From assembly GCA_902617025.1 (NCBI GenBank), contig CACMVB010000002.1:158491-222490 (forward strand): DNA of 64,000 nt, given 5' to 3'. This DNA is from an uncultured Pelagibacteraceae bacterium (GTDB lineage Bacteria > Pseudomonadota > Alphaproteobacteria > Pelagibacterales > Pelagibacteraceae). The notes beneath the pieces were generated by a model. It had not been told where the DNA came from, did not search any database, and was given only the letters and a program-made list of their open reading frames with translations. The position numbers and the translations under genes were made by a program. Of this stretch, positions 17,301-25,416 are shown piece after piece. The number at the start of each line of letters is the position of its first letter. Positions within the stretch are counted from its first letter, which is position 1.

Positions 17301-17467
17301 CTGGTGCTGCAAGTCGACTGACTGTTGGTATAACAATATTTGGTGGAATGTTATTCTCCACATTTTTTACTCTCTACGTAATCCCTACAGTTTATACAAT
17401 TGTTGGAAGAGGTACCAAGAGGATAGATGCTGTCGAAATTGAGTTACAGAAGCAGCTTAAAAAATAA
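14372..17467 (+). CDS. RND-family efflux transporter (AcrB/MexF-like inner-membrane pump)
   Basis: The 1031-residue protein has the full RND plan: twelve membrane helices and two large periplasmic loops (about 35-330 and 560-860). The proton-relay aspartates D401 and D402 lie in GIVVDDAIVML, and the partner lysine lies in LIGLSAKNGILIVEFA near residue 920. It would export drugs, lipids or other hydrophobic compounds from the periplasm, using the adaptor just upstream. No outer-membrane factor is encoded nearby. The last 11 bases overlap the convergent lytic transglycosylase gene. Confidence 0.93.
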   Translation: MFLTDLSIKRPVVASVMSLVLVIFGLVTFQEIPTDELPDVQPPVVTIQTEYRGASAEIVDTQITQKIEDFVGGTPGLETIDSFSEDESSRITLTFETSLDLDDVANDVRSSVSRVLDNLPDGAEQPEIFKQSAGMRTTMWLSFNSETMTDLELTDYADRYLTDTFSTVDGVGRVRLGGQRELSLRVWLDPIALAARDLTTQEVETVLRRENTEFPAGRIESKDIDLTIKLDKAYKEVENYKNLPLKRAQDGSIITLSDVSRIELGAESTRTLFKGNGKQVVGIGIYQQSDANTIAVANGIKKKIKELKPSLPPGTTLEVSFDRSNYIKSAIKEVYKTLIIALILVTIIIYLFLGNLRALVVPLIALPVSLISTFLSIYVFDFSINLFTLMALVLAIGIVVDDAIVMLENIVRRIELGDTPLVAAYKGAKQVSFAIIATTVVLVAVFVPLIFIKGITGVLFTQTAITLASAVIISSFVALSLSPMLASKFLQKDMQKSKIVLKFEKFLKDLTYLYKISLLNWIKKRKTITIFLLSTLALTIFFFNFAKKELIAPEDRGAFFVIIKAPQGSGFNFTKDRAEEIEELLLPNVGNGEYRKLIMRVPGFGKSAKQVNSGFIIVLLEPWAKRDRHGVEIMRESFGKIARVPGVLAFPIMPQGIRTGGIESPVQFVVLGNTYEQLIEWKEIIKKEARKNPGLTSIQDDFDLNKPQLNVKIDQKKAADLGVSTEDIGKTIETIFGSKRVTNFTRDGKEYSIILQGDIKDRQEPDSISKVFVRSKNNGKLVSVSNLVAYDEEGQSPFLARYNRQKAVTISARLVGDYSLDEALKFLVGVVDQNTPQAKIAYKGESEEYKKTNTELYVIFALALITAYLAMSAQFESWRHPLTIMLTVPMAILGGLIGLLVVGSSLNVYSQIALIILIGLSAKNGILIVEFANQLRKEGKNLEVAVFEAAAIRLRPILMTSISTIIGVLPLILGTGPGAASRLTVGITIFGGMLFSTFFTLYVIPTVYTIVGRGTKRIDAVEIELQKQLKK

Positions 17468-18056
17468 TATATTTGTTTTTATCTAGATTTTTTTTGCAGA
17501 GTGTTAATTGCTTTCTATATTTGTTTGCCATGTCCTTTACAGACTTTGCATATATTATAGCTTTTTTATCTTGTGAATAGTTTTTATAATCTCCCCATCC
17601 CTTATAATAAGCTAAATATTGTCGATAAGGATCTTTTTTTGAGATTTTTAGTATCTTATTAGTTTTATAAATATACCAACCTATAAAATCTACTGAGTCT
17701 TTGAATCTTGCCCTTGTAGCAAGTGGATTATTTGTTTCTCTTTTATATTGTTCCCAAGTACCTTTTACTGCTTGTGAATATCCAAATGAGGAAGAAGGTC
17801 TTTTAAAAGGTATTACTTTAAATAATTTCTTTCTTGGAGGTTTTGCGAGCCAATTAAAATCGCTTTCTTTTTTAACAAAAGCTAGCTGCAGATGAATAGG
17901 TGCCCCCCATTTTTCATAAGAAGCCTTGGAATGTTTGTACCATAAATATCTTTCCTCAAATATAGCGCAACTATTTTGTGTGTTTTTTGGAATCGAAGAG
18001 CAAGCACTTAAAATTAAAAAAATTAAAATAAATATTTTTTTTTTAAAATGAATCAC
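17457..18056 (-). CDS. SLT-type lytic transglycosylase-like lipoprotein
   Basis: This 199-residue predicted lipoprotein has the signal peptide and lipobox LILSACSS (Cys19). A goose-lysozyme/SLT-like core follows. The putative catalytic glutamate is E64 in FVKKESDF, followed by SSSFGYSQAVKGTWEQY, which corresponds to the S-x-A-x-G-x-x-Q motif region, and later YLAYYKGWGDY. It would cleave peptidoglycan glycan strands in the periplasm during growth or remodelling. It heads towards the RND gene with an 11-base tail overlap and follows a nuclease gene on the same strand. Confidence 0.78.
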   Translation of the reverse strand: MIHFKKKIFILIFLILSACSSIPKNTQNSCAIFEERYLWYKHSKASYEKWGAPIHLQLAFVKKESDFNWLAKPPRKKLFKVIPFKRPSSSFGYSQAVKGTWEQYKRETNNPLATRARFKDSVDFIGWYIYKTNKILKISKKDPYRQYLAYYKGWGDYKNYSQDKKAIIYAKSVKDMANKYRKQLTLCKKNLDKNKYIIF

Positions 18057-18076
18057 TAAGTAATTTATACTAAAAA

Positions 18077-18571
18077 TTAATTAAGCTTTCTCCATTTTTC
18101 TGGCTCCATAAACTTTCCTTGCCATAATCCTAATTTGTTTTTTTTAGCAAAATCTTCGTCTGGCACATATTTTTTTGAGTATCTTCTATATGCTATTGCA
18201 AGTCCATTTCTGACCATCCATTGATTCAAGTTTATTTTATCCTTAAAACAAGTAGCAATATATCTATTATATCTATCTTTAGACGTAGATATACATTTAA
18301 TATCTGATCCATTTATTTTAGCAATTAATCGCTTTTTTGAAATTTTTCCACAGTTGTAGTCTTTGTAAAATATAAAACCGATAATATATGAAATTTTAAA
18401 AGACTCTTTTTTACATTTTTGTTTCATCTCTGGAGCATCTATACCTTCTAATCTAAATTTATAATTGTTTATATGAATAGTATCTCCATCTACAATTTTA
18501 GGAATTCCGGATACTTCCTCTGCTATTGCAGCGGAAAACCAAATCAAAAATATTATTATACGTATTAACAT
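18077..18571 (-). CDS. Secreted thermonuclease-family (SNase-like) protein
   Basis: The 164-residue protein starts with a signal peptide (about 1-17, cleavage after AIA), so it acts in the periplasm or outside the cell. The staphylococcal-nuclease fold is marked by VDGDTI (27-32), FRLEGIDAPE (39-48) with the catalytic-type Arg40, and a later AYRRYSKKYV and GLWQG. All of these are diagnostic of the bacterial thermonuclease family. It may degrade extracellular DNA for nucleotide scavenging, which is inference. Its start touches the stop of the VanZ-like gene (1-base spacing). Confidence 0.86.
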   Translation of the reverse strand: MLIRIIIFLIWFSAAIAEEVSGIPKIVDGDTIHINNYKFRLEGIDAPEMKQKCKKESFKISYIIGFIFYKDYNCGKISKKRLIAKINGSDIKCISTSKDRYNRYIATCFKDKINLNQWMVRNGLAIAYRRYSKKYVPDEDFAKKNKLGLWQGKFMEPEKWRKLN

Positions 18572-18964
18572 TTAATTTTTAATTTTTTTTAAAAATGTAA
18601 ACATGAAATAAGCCGTCAATACTCCTAAGCTATTTGCATATACGTCGATAAGTTCAAATGCTCTATTAGGTATTAAATAATGTAATAATTCTAAAATTAT
18701 AGAAATTAAAAATAGAAAAGAAAAGCTATTTACAAATTTTTTTTGATTGCTACGAAATATAAAACCTAAAATACTTAAATAGAAAAAGAATACAAAATGA
18801 TTAATAGAGGTTCCAATTGGATTTGAAATAAAATCAGGTTGTTGTCCTAAATTACCGTATAAAAAATAACCCATTAAACTACCTGGGAATAAATAAAGAA
18901 TTAATAGAGTTATAAATGAAAAATAGAATAAATATTTTAAAGTAGAGAAGATAGTAATTTTCAT
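18572..18964 (-). CDS. VanZ-like family membrane protein
   Basis: This 130-residue protein has four hydrophobic helices (about 9-27, 48-66, 74-92, 104-124) and the VanZ-like pattern NHFVFFFYLSILGF ... LLHYLIPNRAFELIDVYANSLGV. The last part, ending in a D-x-x-A-N-x-x-G motif, is the most conserved region of the family. The molecular role is unknown; VanZ gives low-level teicoplanin resistance, but most family members have no link to glycopeptides. It is first in a leftward trio with the nuclease and the lytic transglycosylase. Confidence 0.8.
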   Translation of the reverse strand: MKITIFSTLKYLFYFSFITLLILYLFPGSLMGYFLYGNLGQQPDFISNPIGTSINHFVFFFYLSILGFIFRSNQKKFVNSFSFLFLISIILELLHYLIPNRAFELIDVYANSLGVLTAYFMFTFLKKIKN

Positions 18965-19004
18965 TTAGATTTTTATATAGTACATAATAACTTAATTAAC
19001 TTAT

Positions 19005-19724
19005 ATGAGTAAACTAATCTTAACAAGACATGGCCAAAGTACATGGAATGCTGAAAATAGATTTACGGGATGGGTAGATGTTGATCTTTCAGAGCAAGGT
19101 AAGAAAGAAGCTAAAAAGTCAGGTAAGTTAATTAGTGAATTGAATATTAAAATAGATATTAGTTATACTTCTTATCTTAAAAGAGCAATTGAAACACTCA
19201 CAATTATATTAAAAACTTTAAATTTGTCTATGAAGTTCAATACTGCTTGGGAATTAAATGAGAGACATTATGGGTCATTAACAGGTTTGAATAAGGAGGA
19301 AACAAAAAAGAAAATTGGTGAAGAACAATTTAAAAAGTACAGAAGATCTTGGGACGTGTCACCTCCTCTCATGGCTAAAGATAGTAATTACCTTGAAAAT
19401 TTCAGCCCTCTAAACAGTGGAATACCTGAAAATAAAATTCCTTTGACAGAGTCTTTAAAGAACACTTACGAAAGAGTAATTCCTTTTTATGATATTGAGA
19501 TAAATAAGAATTTGAAAAACGGAAAAAATATTTTGATATCAGCTCATGGAAATTCATTAAGAGCATTGTGTAAATATCTCTTTAAGATTTCAGACACAAA
19601 GATTAATGAACTAGAAATTCCAACAGGAAATCCGCTTATTATCGAATTTGATAATCAATTAAAAATTCAAAAATATTATTATCTAGATGATAGTAGGGCG
19701 AAAGATATTATTTTTAATCAATAG
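19005..19724 (+). CDS. gpmA: 2,3-bisphosphoglycerate-dependent phosphoglycerate mutase
   Basis: This interconverts 3- and 2-phosphoglycerate in glycolysis and gluconeogenesis. The phosphohistidine motif LTRHGQSTWN is at residues 6-15, ELNERHYGSLTGLNK follows in the middle, and the second catalytic histidine is in SAHGNSLRAL. At 239 residues it matches the cofactor-dependent dPGM family rather than the shorter phosphatases, with DSRAKDI near the end. It diverges from the VanZ-like gene and converges on the nucleotidyltransferase gene with an 11-base overlap of the two 3' ends. Confidence 0.94.
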   Translation: MSKLILTRHGQSTWNAENRFTGWVDVDLSEQGKKEAKKSGKLISELNIKIDISYTSYLKRAIETLTIILKTLNLSMKFNTAWELNERHYGSLTGLNKEETKKKIGEEQFKKYRRSWDVSPPLMAKDSNYLENFSPLNSGIPENKIPLTESLKNTYERVIPFYDIEINKNLKNGKNILISAHGNSLRALCKYLFKISDTKINELEIPTGNPLIIEFDNQLKIQKYYYLDDSRAKDIIFNQ

Positions 19725-20412
19725 GACTTAAAGAAGATATTTTTTCAAACATTTCTAAGGTATTTAAATGATAAAATTTTTGATTACTTTCCAATCCACC
19801 AAGATTGTTTTCATTTATTAATTTTTTCCAAACTTCATTCATAGAAAAAATATTTTTATTGAAAAAGGCTAAATGATCATTTTTCATTATTTGCAGGCCA
19901 GTAAAAATGAATTGGTTATGTTCATCTTTAGAGATTAAATTATTCTTTAAATTGAAGTCACCTTTGAAAGAATTATCCAAAGATAATTCTTTTTTAACCA
20001 GTAACAAACAAGGTCTTTTATTTGTGAAATATTCTTTTTCTAAAGATTGAACTTCTTCAGAATATTTATTACTCCAAAGTGTATCTGGATTAATTACAAA
20101 AAAAGGATTATCGTCAAATTCTTTTGTTCCTTTTTTTACTCCACCACCAGTATCTAATAATGAATCTTTTTCACTTGATATTTTTATTTTAGCTTGAGAT
20201 TTAAAATTTGAGATAAATTTTTCTATTTGATTAGCAAGATGATGAGTATTTAGAGTTATCTCTTCCACACCATGATTGATTAAAAGATTTATTGCTCTTT
20301 CAAGAAGAGTGCTGCCTCCTATTTCCAATAATGGTTTTGGTTTTTTGTTAGTAAGAGGTTGCATTCTCTTGCCTAAGCCAGCAGTCAATATCATCCCGTG
20401 TTTTATTTTCAT
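19714..20412 (-). CDS. murU: Sugar-phosphate nucleotidyltransferase, MurU-like
   Basis: The 232-residue protein has the NTP-transferase signature AGLGKRMQPLTNKKPKPLLEI at its N-terminus, followed by the metal-binding INPDTLW. Size and position directly after an AmgK-like kinase match MurU, which makes UDP-N-acetylmuramic acid from MurNAc-1-phosphate in the peptidoglycan recycling shortcut. The start overlaps the kinase stop by 4 bases. A role with another hexose-1-phosphate cannot be excluded by sequence alone. Confidence 0.83.
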   Translation of the reverse strand: MKIKHGMILTAGLGKRMQPLTNKKPKPLLEIGGSTLLERAINLLINHGVEEITLNTHHLANQIEKFISNFKSQAKIKISSEKDSLLDTGGGVKKGTKEFDDNPFFVINPDTLWSNKYSEEVQSLEKEYFTNKRPCLLLVKKELSLDNSFKGDFNLKNNLISKDEHNQFIFTGLQIMKNDHLAFFNKNIFSMNEVWKKLINENNLGGLESNQKFYHLNTLEMFEKISSLSPID

Positions 20413-21371
20413 AAATTATTTATTTTTTTTAGTTTTTTAATTTTTAGATGTTTTTTAAATAATAAGTTTAGGTTTTTGAAGATAGGATTTTTTAGGCGTC
20501 TTTCAATTAAACTCCAGGTATAAGGTAAATATTTTAAGTAATTAGGTTTGCCATCCCTTTTAAAAAGTCTAACAAATATTCCCAGAATTTTTAAATTTCT
20601 TTGAACAGATAATATCTCAAAATCATTTTTTAAATTTTTGTATTCCTCTTTTTTAAGTTTAGATTTTAAATAATAAAAATTTAATAATTTTTCTTGTAAA
20701 TTTGAAGGCAATTTTATTCTTACATCATCAATTAATGAAGCTACATCATATAATGGGTTTCCAATTATAGCATCCTGACTATCAATCAAACCAAGTTTAT
20801 TATTATTTATCATTATATTTGATGCATGAAAATCTCTGTGTACAAAAGTACTGTTTTTAAAATAAAGTTTTTTATATATTTTTGTTAATTCATTTTTTAA
20901 AATTTCTTTAATTTTTTTTAGTTTTGGACTTTTGAAACAATACTTTAAATACCAATCAAAAAATAAATCAGATTCATTATGAAGATTCTTAATCGAATAA
21001 TTTTGAAAATTAATTTTGAATTTCCCTAAACGATAATTTCGTTGTAATTTTATATTTTGTAGTTTTATGATAATCTTAATTAGATCTTTGTAGTCGTTAA
21101 ATTTATTTTTTTTTTTAATAATTTTATTATAAAAAGACTTTTGTCCCAAATCAGTAATCTCAATAATATCATGTTCATAGTGATTAGTGATTAGCTTAGG
21201 TGCATATATCTTATATTTTACTAAAATTTTGTTTACAACAATATAGGTAATTAAATTTTTAAATTTTTCTTTTTTGGCTTGAATTATAATTGATGTATTC
21301 TTTCCTTTTTGTAATCTATAAAATTCTCTAAATGAAGCGTCTCCTGATATTTTTTTAAGTTTATAATTCAT
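20409..21371 (-). CDS. amgK: AmgK-like cell-wall amino-sugar kinase (APH fold)
   Basis: This 320-residue protein of the aminoglycoside-phosphotransferase fold has the catalytic loop FVHRDFHASN (about 177-185) and the metal-binding LIDSQDA (195-201). In alphaproteobacteria and pseudomonads this kinase, placed between tsaE and the nucleotidyltransferase, is AmgK, which phosphorylates MurNAc/GlcNAc at the anomeric position for recycling. It overlaps tsaE by 11 bases and murU by 4 bases. The very Lys/Ile/Asn-rich composition reflects the AT bias of the genome. Confidence 0.82.
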   Translation of the reverse strand: MNYKLKKISGDASFREFYRLQKGKNTSIIIQAKKEKFKNLITYIVVNKILVKYKIYAPKLITNHYEHDIIEITDLGQKSFYNKIIKKKNKFNDYKDLIKIIIKLQNIKLQRNYRLGKFKINFQNYSIKNLHNESDLFFDWYLKYCFKSPKLKKIKEILKNELTKIYKKLYFKNSTFVHRDFHASNIMINNNKLGLIDSQDAIIGNPLYDVASLIDDVRIKLPSNLQEKLLNFYYLKSKLKKEEYKNLKNDFEILSVQRNLKILGIFVRLFKRDGKPNYLKYLPYTWSLIERRLKNPIFKNLNLLFKKHLKIKKLKKINNL

Positions 21372-21810
21372 TTAAAAATTTCCATCTATCTGAGCCTATA
21401 AATTTAATCTCTCTCTCTTTTTCATTTTTAACATAATCTAAATGTATTTCTAACTTATCAGTTAATGGAATATTAATCAGTTGAGGCCATTCAATAATCT
21501 TAATAGTGTCTTTCTTATCTAAAAAAATACCTAAATGCTTTAATTCTTGTTCATCTTTTATTCTGTAAAGATCATAGTGCATAATCTTAATTGTTTTTAA
21601 ATCATACTCATAAAGTAGGTTAAAAGTAGGGCTTAGTACTTCTGTAATCTTTTCTCCATTTTTTTCTTGCAAATGATTTATCAAATATCTTGTAAAAGTG
21701 GTTTTTCCTACACCGATTTCACCAATTAAAAAAATACAATCATTCTTATTGAGCTTGTCTGCAACTTTTTGAGATAAGGAATTGAGATGTTCTAAAGATT
21801 TTACAATCAT
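21361..21810 (-). CDS. tsaE: tRNA threonylcarbamoyladenosine biosynthesis ATPase TsaE
   Basis: This 149-residue P-loop ATPase has the Walker A motif GEIGVGKTTF at about 30-39, followed by LSPTFNLLYEY and a late IIEWPQ, all characteristic of TsaE (YjeE). It works with TsaB and TsaD to make the t6A modification at position 37 of ANN-decoding tRNAs. It lies 10 bases downstream of ahcY, and its stop region overlaps the start of amgK, consistent with one leftward transcript. Confidence 0.93.
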   Translation of the reverse strand: MIVKSLEHLNSLSQKVADKLNKNDCIFLIGEIGVGKTTFTRYLINHLQEKNGEKITEVLSPTFNLLYEYDLKTIKIMHYDLYRIKDEQELKHLGIFLDKKDTIKIIEWPQLINIPLTDKLEIHLDYVKNEKEREIKFIGSDRWKFLNEL

Positions 21811-21820
21811 TAGCTACTGT

Positions 21821-23110
21821 TTAGTAGCGGTAAGTATCTGGTTTAAATGGTCCTGATGGTTTAACGCTAATATAATCTGCTTGCTCTTTTGACATTTTAG
21901 TTAATTTTGCACCTACTTTTTCTAAATGAAGCATGGCAACTTTTTCGTCGAGATGTTTTGGAAGTACATAAACTTTCTTTTCATACTTATCTGAGTTGTT
22001 CCATAGTTCAATTTGAGCAATTACTTGATTTGTAAATGAAGCGCTCATAACAAAACTAGGGTGCCCTGTAGCACATCCCAAGTTTACCAATCTTCCTTCA
22101 GCTAAAAGAATGATCCTTTTTTTACTAGGTAATTCTATTTCGTGCACTTGCGGTTTTATTTCATCCCATTTATAATTTTTTAATGCCTCAACTTGAATTT
22201 CATTATCAAAGTGACCTATGTTGCAAAGTATTGCTCTATCTTTCATATCTCTCATATGATCAGCTGTAACTATGTCTTTATTTCCTGTAGCAGTAACAAC
22301 AATATCAGCATCTTTGATAGCTTCATCCATAACAACAACTTCGTAACCTTCCATAGCAGCTTGCAACGCGCATATCGGGTCTGTCTCGGTTACCATAACT
22401 CTTGCACCTGCTTGACGTAAAGAAGCAGCACTTCCTTTGCCAACGTCACCAAAGCCAGCAACAATAGCTACTTTACCTGACATCATTATATCAGTTGCTC
22501 TTTTAATTCCGTCTACTAAACTTTCTCTACAGCCATAAAGGTTATCGAATTTAGATTTTGTCACTGAGTCGTTTACATTTATGGCAGGTATTAGCAGCTC
22601 TTTAGCAGCCTCCATTTTTTTAAGTGCTAAAACACCTGTTGTAGTTTCTTCTGATACACCCTTAACATCTTTTAATAAATTTTTATATTCTTTATGCATT
22701 AAAGCAGTAAGGTCACCGCCGTCGTCTAAGATCATATTTGGTTTCCAGTCTTTTTTTCCTTCAACAGTTTGCTTAACGCACCACCAGTATTCCTCTTCTG
22801 TCTCACCTTTCCATGCAAAGACAGGAATACCTGCTTTGGCTATTGCGGCAGCTGCATGATCTTGTGTTGAAAAAATATTACAAGAAGACCATCTAACCTC
22901 TGCTCCCAATTCCACTAAAGTTTCAATTAACACCGCTGTTTGTATAGTCATATGAAGACAGCCTAGGATTTTTGCACCCTTTAAAGGTTTTTTACCTTTG
23001 TACTCCTTCCGGAGAGCCATAAGTCCTGGCATTTCTGTTTCTGCTAAAGAAATTTCTTTTCTTCCAAAATCTGCTTCGTTAATATCTTTTACTTTATAAT
23101 CTTGAGCCAT
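21821..23110 (-). CDS. ahcY: Adenosylhomocysteinase
   Basis: This hydrolyses S-adenosylhomocysteine to adenosine and homocysteine, closing the SAM cycle. The ATG at 23110 is preferred over an upstream in-frame TTG because [19 protein letters not shown] is the standard alphaproteobacterial N-terminus. That gives 429 residues. The NAD-binding loop [12 protein letters not shown], the substrate region [16 protein letters not shown] and the canonical C-terminus KPDTYRY are all present. It lies 48 bases after chvG on the same strand. No SAH or SAM riboswitch fits in that gap. Confidence 0.96.
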   Translation of the reverse strand: MAQDYKVKDINEADFGRKEISLAETEMPGLMALRKEYKGKKPLKGAKILGCLHMTIQTAVLIETLVELGAEVRWSSCNIFSTQDHAAAAIAKAGIPVFAWKGETEEEYWWCVKQTVEGKKDWKPNMILDDGGDLTALMHKEYKNLLKDVKGVSEETTTGVLALKKMEAAKELLIPAINVNDSVTKSKFDNLYGCRESLVDGIKRATDIMMSGKVAIVAGFGDVGKGSAASLRQAGARVMVTETDPICALQAAMEGYEVVVMDEAIKDADIVVTATGNKDIVTADHMRDMKDRAILCNIGHFDNEIQVEALKNYKWDEIKPQVHEIELPSKKRIILLAEGRLVNLGCATGHPSFVMSASFTNQVIAQIELWNNSDKYEKKVYVLPKHLDEKVAMLHLEKVGAKLTKMSKEQADYISVKPSGPFKPDTYRY

Positions 23111-23158
23111 ATTGAAGATGTTATTATCAACATAAATAAACCTTAGCAAGAAATAATG

Positions 23159-24679
23159 TTAGGAAACTTTAGGAAGCAAAACCTCTACCTGTGCTCCTTT
23201 AGCGTTAAGCCTATTTGAGGCTGCTACTGTACCTTTATGCAACTGAACAATATTTTTTACAATGTTCAAACCTAAGCCGGAGTGTTTCCCGAAACTCGCA
23301 GGTCTATTGCTATAAAAACGCTTAAAAATTTTCTGAGGCGATGTTTCAGCAAAACCTGGTCCCTCGTCTTTTACTGAAATTAATAAATTGCTAGAAGTTT
23401 CTTCAAGACCAATTTCAATTTTTTGGTTATCTTTGCTAAACGAAATTGAATTATCTAACAAATTAGCGATTACTTGCTCTAATCTATTACTTATACCGAA
23501 TATAAAATGACCATTTTTACTTTTAATATTGTTGATAACACTTATAACAATTTTTTTATTTTGATTAATAAGATCCTGGTTAAAGTCTTCTACTACACTA
23601 TTAACAATTTCAACTAAATTAATTTTACTCATTTTTTCTCGGGATAAAGATGCTTCGTCTTTTAACATTTGTGTGTAATCCGTGATTAATCTTTCTATTC
23701 TTTCTACATCATGATTTATGATTTTAAGAAGTTTTTCTGCCTCATTTTTTTCAGTAGTTTTATCTAAAAGTTCTGAAGCACTTTTTAAGGATGCGAGTGG
23801 ATTTCTTATTTCGTGGGCTAAATCATTTGAAAATGTTTCTGCTTTATTAGTTCGTTGTTGTAATTCTTTAGTCATTTCATCAATAGACTGTGTTAGTTTA
23901 CCAATTTCATCATTTCTGACGAAAACTTTGTTTATATCAATTGTTTGATTAGATTTTTTTTTAACTCCTTCACTAAATTTAACTAAAAGTCCAATTGGCT
24001 TAAGGATATATTTATTCAAAAATAGAGAAAAGATTAAAATCACAATCACAACAGCAATCATAGTTCTTATTATAAATGCTTTTCTTTCTTTCACAGCAGT
24101 GGTGATGTCATTCGCTTGCTCTGAGACTACAATATAACCGATATCATCGTTTTGAAATTTAATTTTACTTAACGTGCTTACAAAAAAATTATTTTTTTTA
24201 TTATTAGTAACGGTCATTATTTCATCATTATATCTATTTGTAATAATATCTTTAATTTCATCTACTTCTTCTTCTTCAAATCTCTCTTCAATATTTGGCT
24301 TAATTGTTTCACCATCCAAAGCTTCCTCAAAAATTATATCTGATCCTGTAAAAACACTTTGATCTAAATCTAAAATGTTTGTGTCACCAATTAGATTTCC
24401 TGATAAATCATAAAATTGGACACGGTCTAGACTTTGAAACAAAAATCTTGTAGAGAGCAAAAAATCTCTAATTCCCTCTTTAGTGTATTCTATATTTAGT
24501 CTCTCAAGATTATCTTTGGTATTTTTTATTACTATTTTATGATTGTCTGATCTTTCTTTTACTAGATTTGGCTGGATTGCTTCAAGGTATATGATTGTAA
24601 AAAGCCCTAAAACAGAAAAGACTGTAAGGTTAATAATTAAAAACTTCTTTAAAATAGAAGCTGATTTCTTTTGTTTCAT
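23159..24679 (-). CDS. chvG: Sensor histidine kinase, ChvG/ExoS type
   Basis: The 506-residue membrane kinase has two membrane helices (about 12-32 and 201-224) flanking a periplasmic stimulus-sensing domain. A HAMP segment follows, then the H-box NDLAHEIRNPLAS with the phospho-accepting H289, and ATPase boxes NLLDNSISFS, DEGPGF and GLGLNIVKNIV. The arrangement and the overlap with an OmpR-type regulator identify it as ChvG, which senses acid or envelope stress in alphaproteobacteria and phosphorylates ChvI. The usual downstream hprK and phosphotransferase genes are missing; ahcY follows instead. Confidence 0.9.
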   Translation of the reverse strand: MKQKKSASILKKFLIINLTVFSVLGLFTIIYLEAIQPNLVKERSDNHKIVIKNTKDNLERLNIEYTKEGIRDFLLSTRFLFQSLDRVQFYDLSGNLIGDTNILDLDQSVFTGSDIIFEEALDGETIKPNIEERFEEEEVDEIKDIITNRYNDEIMTVTNNKKNNFFVSTLSKIKFQNDDIGYIVVSEQANDITTAVKERKAFIIRTMIAVVIVILIFSLFLNKYILKPIGLLVKFSEGVKKKSNQTIDINKVFVRNDEIGKLTQSIDEMTKELQQRTNKAETFSNDLAHEIRNPLASLKSASELLDKTTEKNEAEKLLKIINHDVERIERLITDYTQMLKDEASLSREKMSKINLVEIVNSVVEDFNQDLINQNKKIVISVINNIKSKNGHFIFGISNRLEQVIANLLDNSISFSKDNQKIEIGLEETSSNLLISVKDEGPGFAETSPQKIFKRFYSNRPASFGKHSGLGLNIVKNIVQLHKGTVAASNRLNAKGAQVEVLLPKVS

Positions 24680-25377
24680 TAGCTAACATTCCATCTATAC
24701 CCGCTTCCATATCTGGTTTCAATTGCAGAAAACTTCTCATCTACCTTTTTAAATTTTTTTCTTATTCTCTTTACGTGGCTATCAATTGTTCTATCCTCGA
24801 TTTCTGTATTTTCCTTGTATGCTATGTCCATTAAGTGTGCTCTTTCTTTTATAACTCCTGGTCTTTTGGCTAATTCTTTAACAATTAGAAATTCTGTAGT
24901 GGTTAGCTTATCTGGCAAAGCTCTACCATTCCATTCACACTCCAATTGAGCAGGATCTAATTTTAATTTACCATGACTAATTATATTTTTTGTGTCATCG
25001 ATAGTATTAGTTTTTTTCCTTAATTGAACTCTTATTCTCTCTATTAAAACTTTTGTAGAAAAACCTCCAGATTTTTTGACAAAATCATCAGCACCCAACT
25101 TCAAACCAAGTAATTCATCAACTTCATCATCTTTTGATGTTAGAAAGATAATTGGAATTGACATCTTTTTTTTAAGTTTTTTTAATAACTCTTCTCCGTC
25201 CATCCTTGGCATTTTAATATCCAAAATAGCTAAGTCAGGAGGATTTCTAGTTAATCCTATTAAGGCAGACTCTCCATCGATATAAGTTTGAACTTTAAAA
25301 CCTTCTCTTTCCAAAGCAATACTTATACTAGTTAGTATATTTCTATCGTCATCTACTAAAGCTATTGTTTGACTCAT
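24679..25377 (-). CDS. chvI: Response regulator, ChvI type (OmpR family)
   Basis: The 232-residue protein has a receiver domain with phosphoacceptor D53 (AILDIKMPRMDG), acidic pair D9-D11 and the switch lysine in DDFVKKSGG. A winged-helix DNA-binding domain follows (LTTTEFLIVKELAKRPGVIKER ... DSHVKRIRKKF). It overlaps the kinase start by one base, so the two-component pair is translationally coupled. In other alphaproteobacteria ChvI controls envelope, motility and metabolic genes. Targets in this organism are unknown. Confidence 0.92.
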   Translation of the reverse strand: MSQTIALVDDDRNILTSISIALEREGFKVQTYIDGESALIGLTRNPPDLAILDIKMPRMDGEELLKKLKKKMSIPIIFLTSKDDEVDELLGLKLGADDFVKKSGGFSTKVLIERIRVQLRKKTNTIDDTKNIISHGKLKLDPAQLECEWNGRALPDKLTTTEFLIVKELAKRPGVIKERAHLMDIAYKENTEIEDRTIDSHVKRIRKKFKKVDEKFSAIETRYGSGYRWNVS

Positions 25378-25416
25378 ATTTTTATTCTCTTAATTTTATT
25401 GTCAAAATTTAGGCGT

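Noticed and set aside
23111..23158. Possible SAM/SAH riboswitch upstream of ahcY
   Set aside because: The gap to chvG is only 48 bases and shows no conserved riboswitch pairing.
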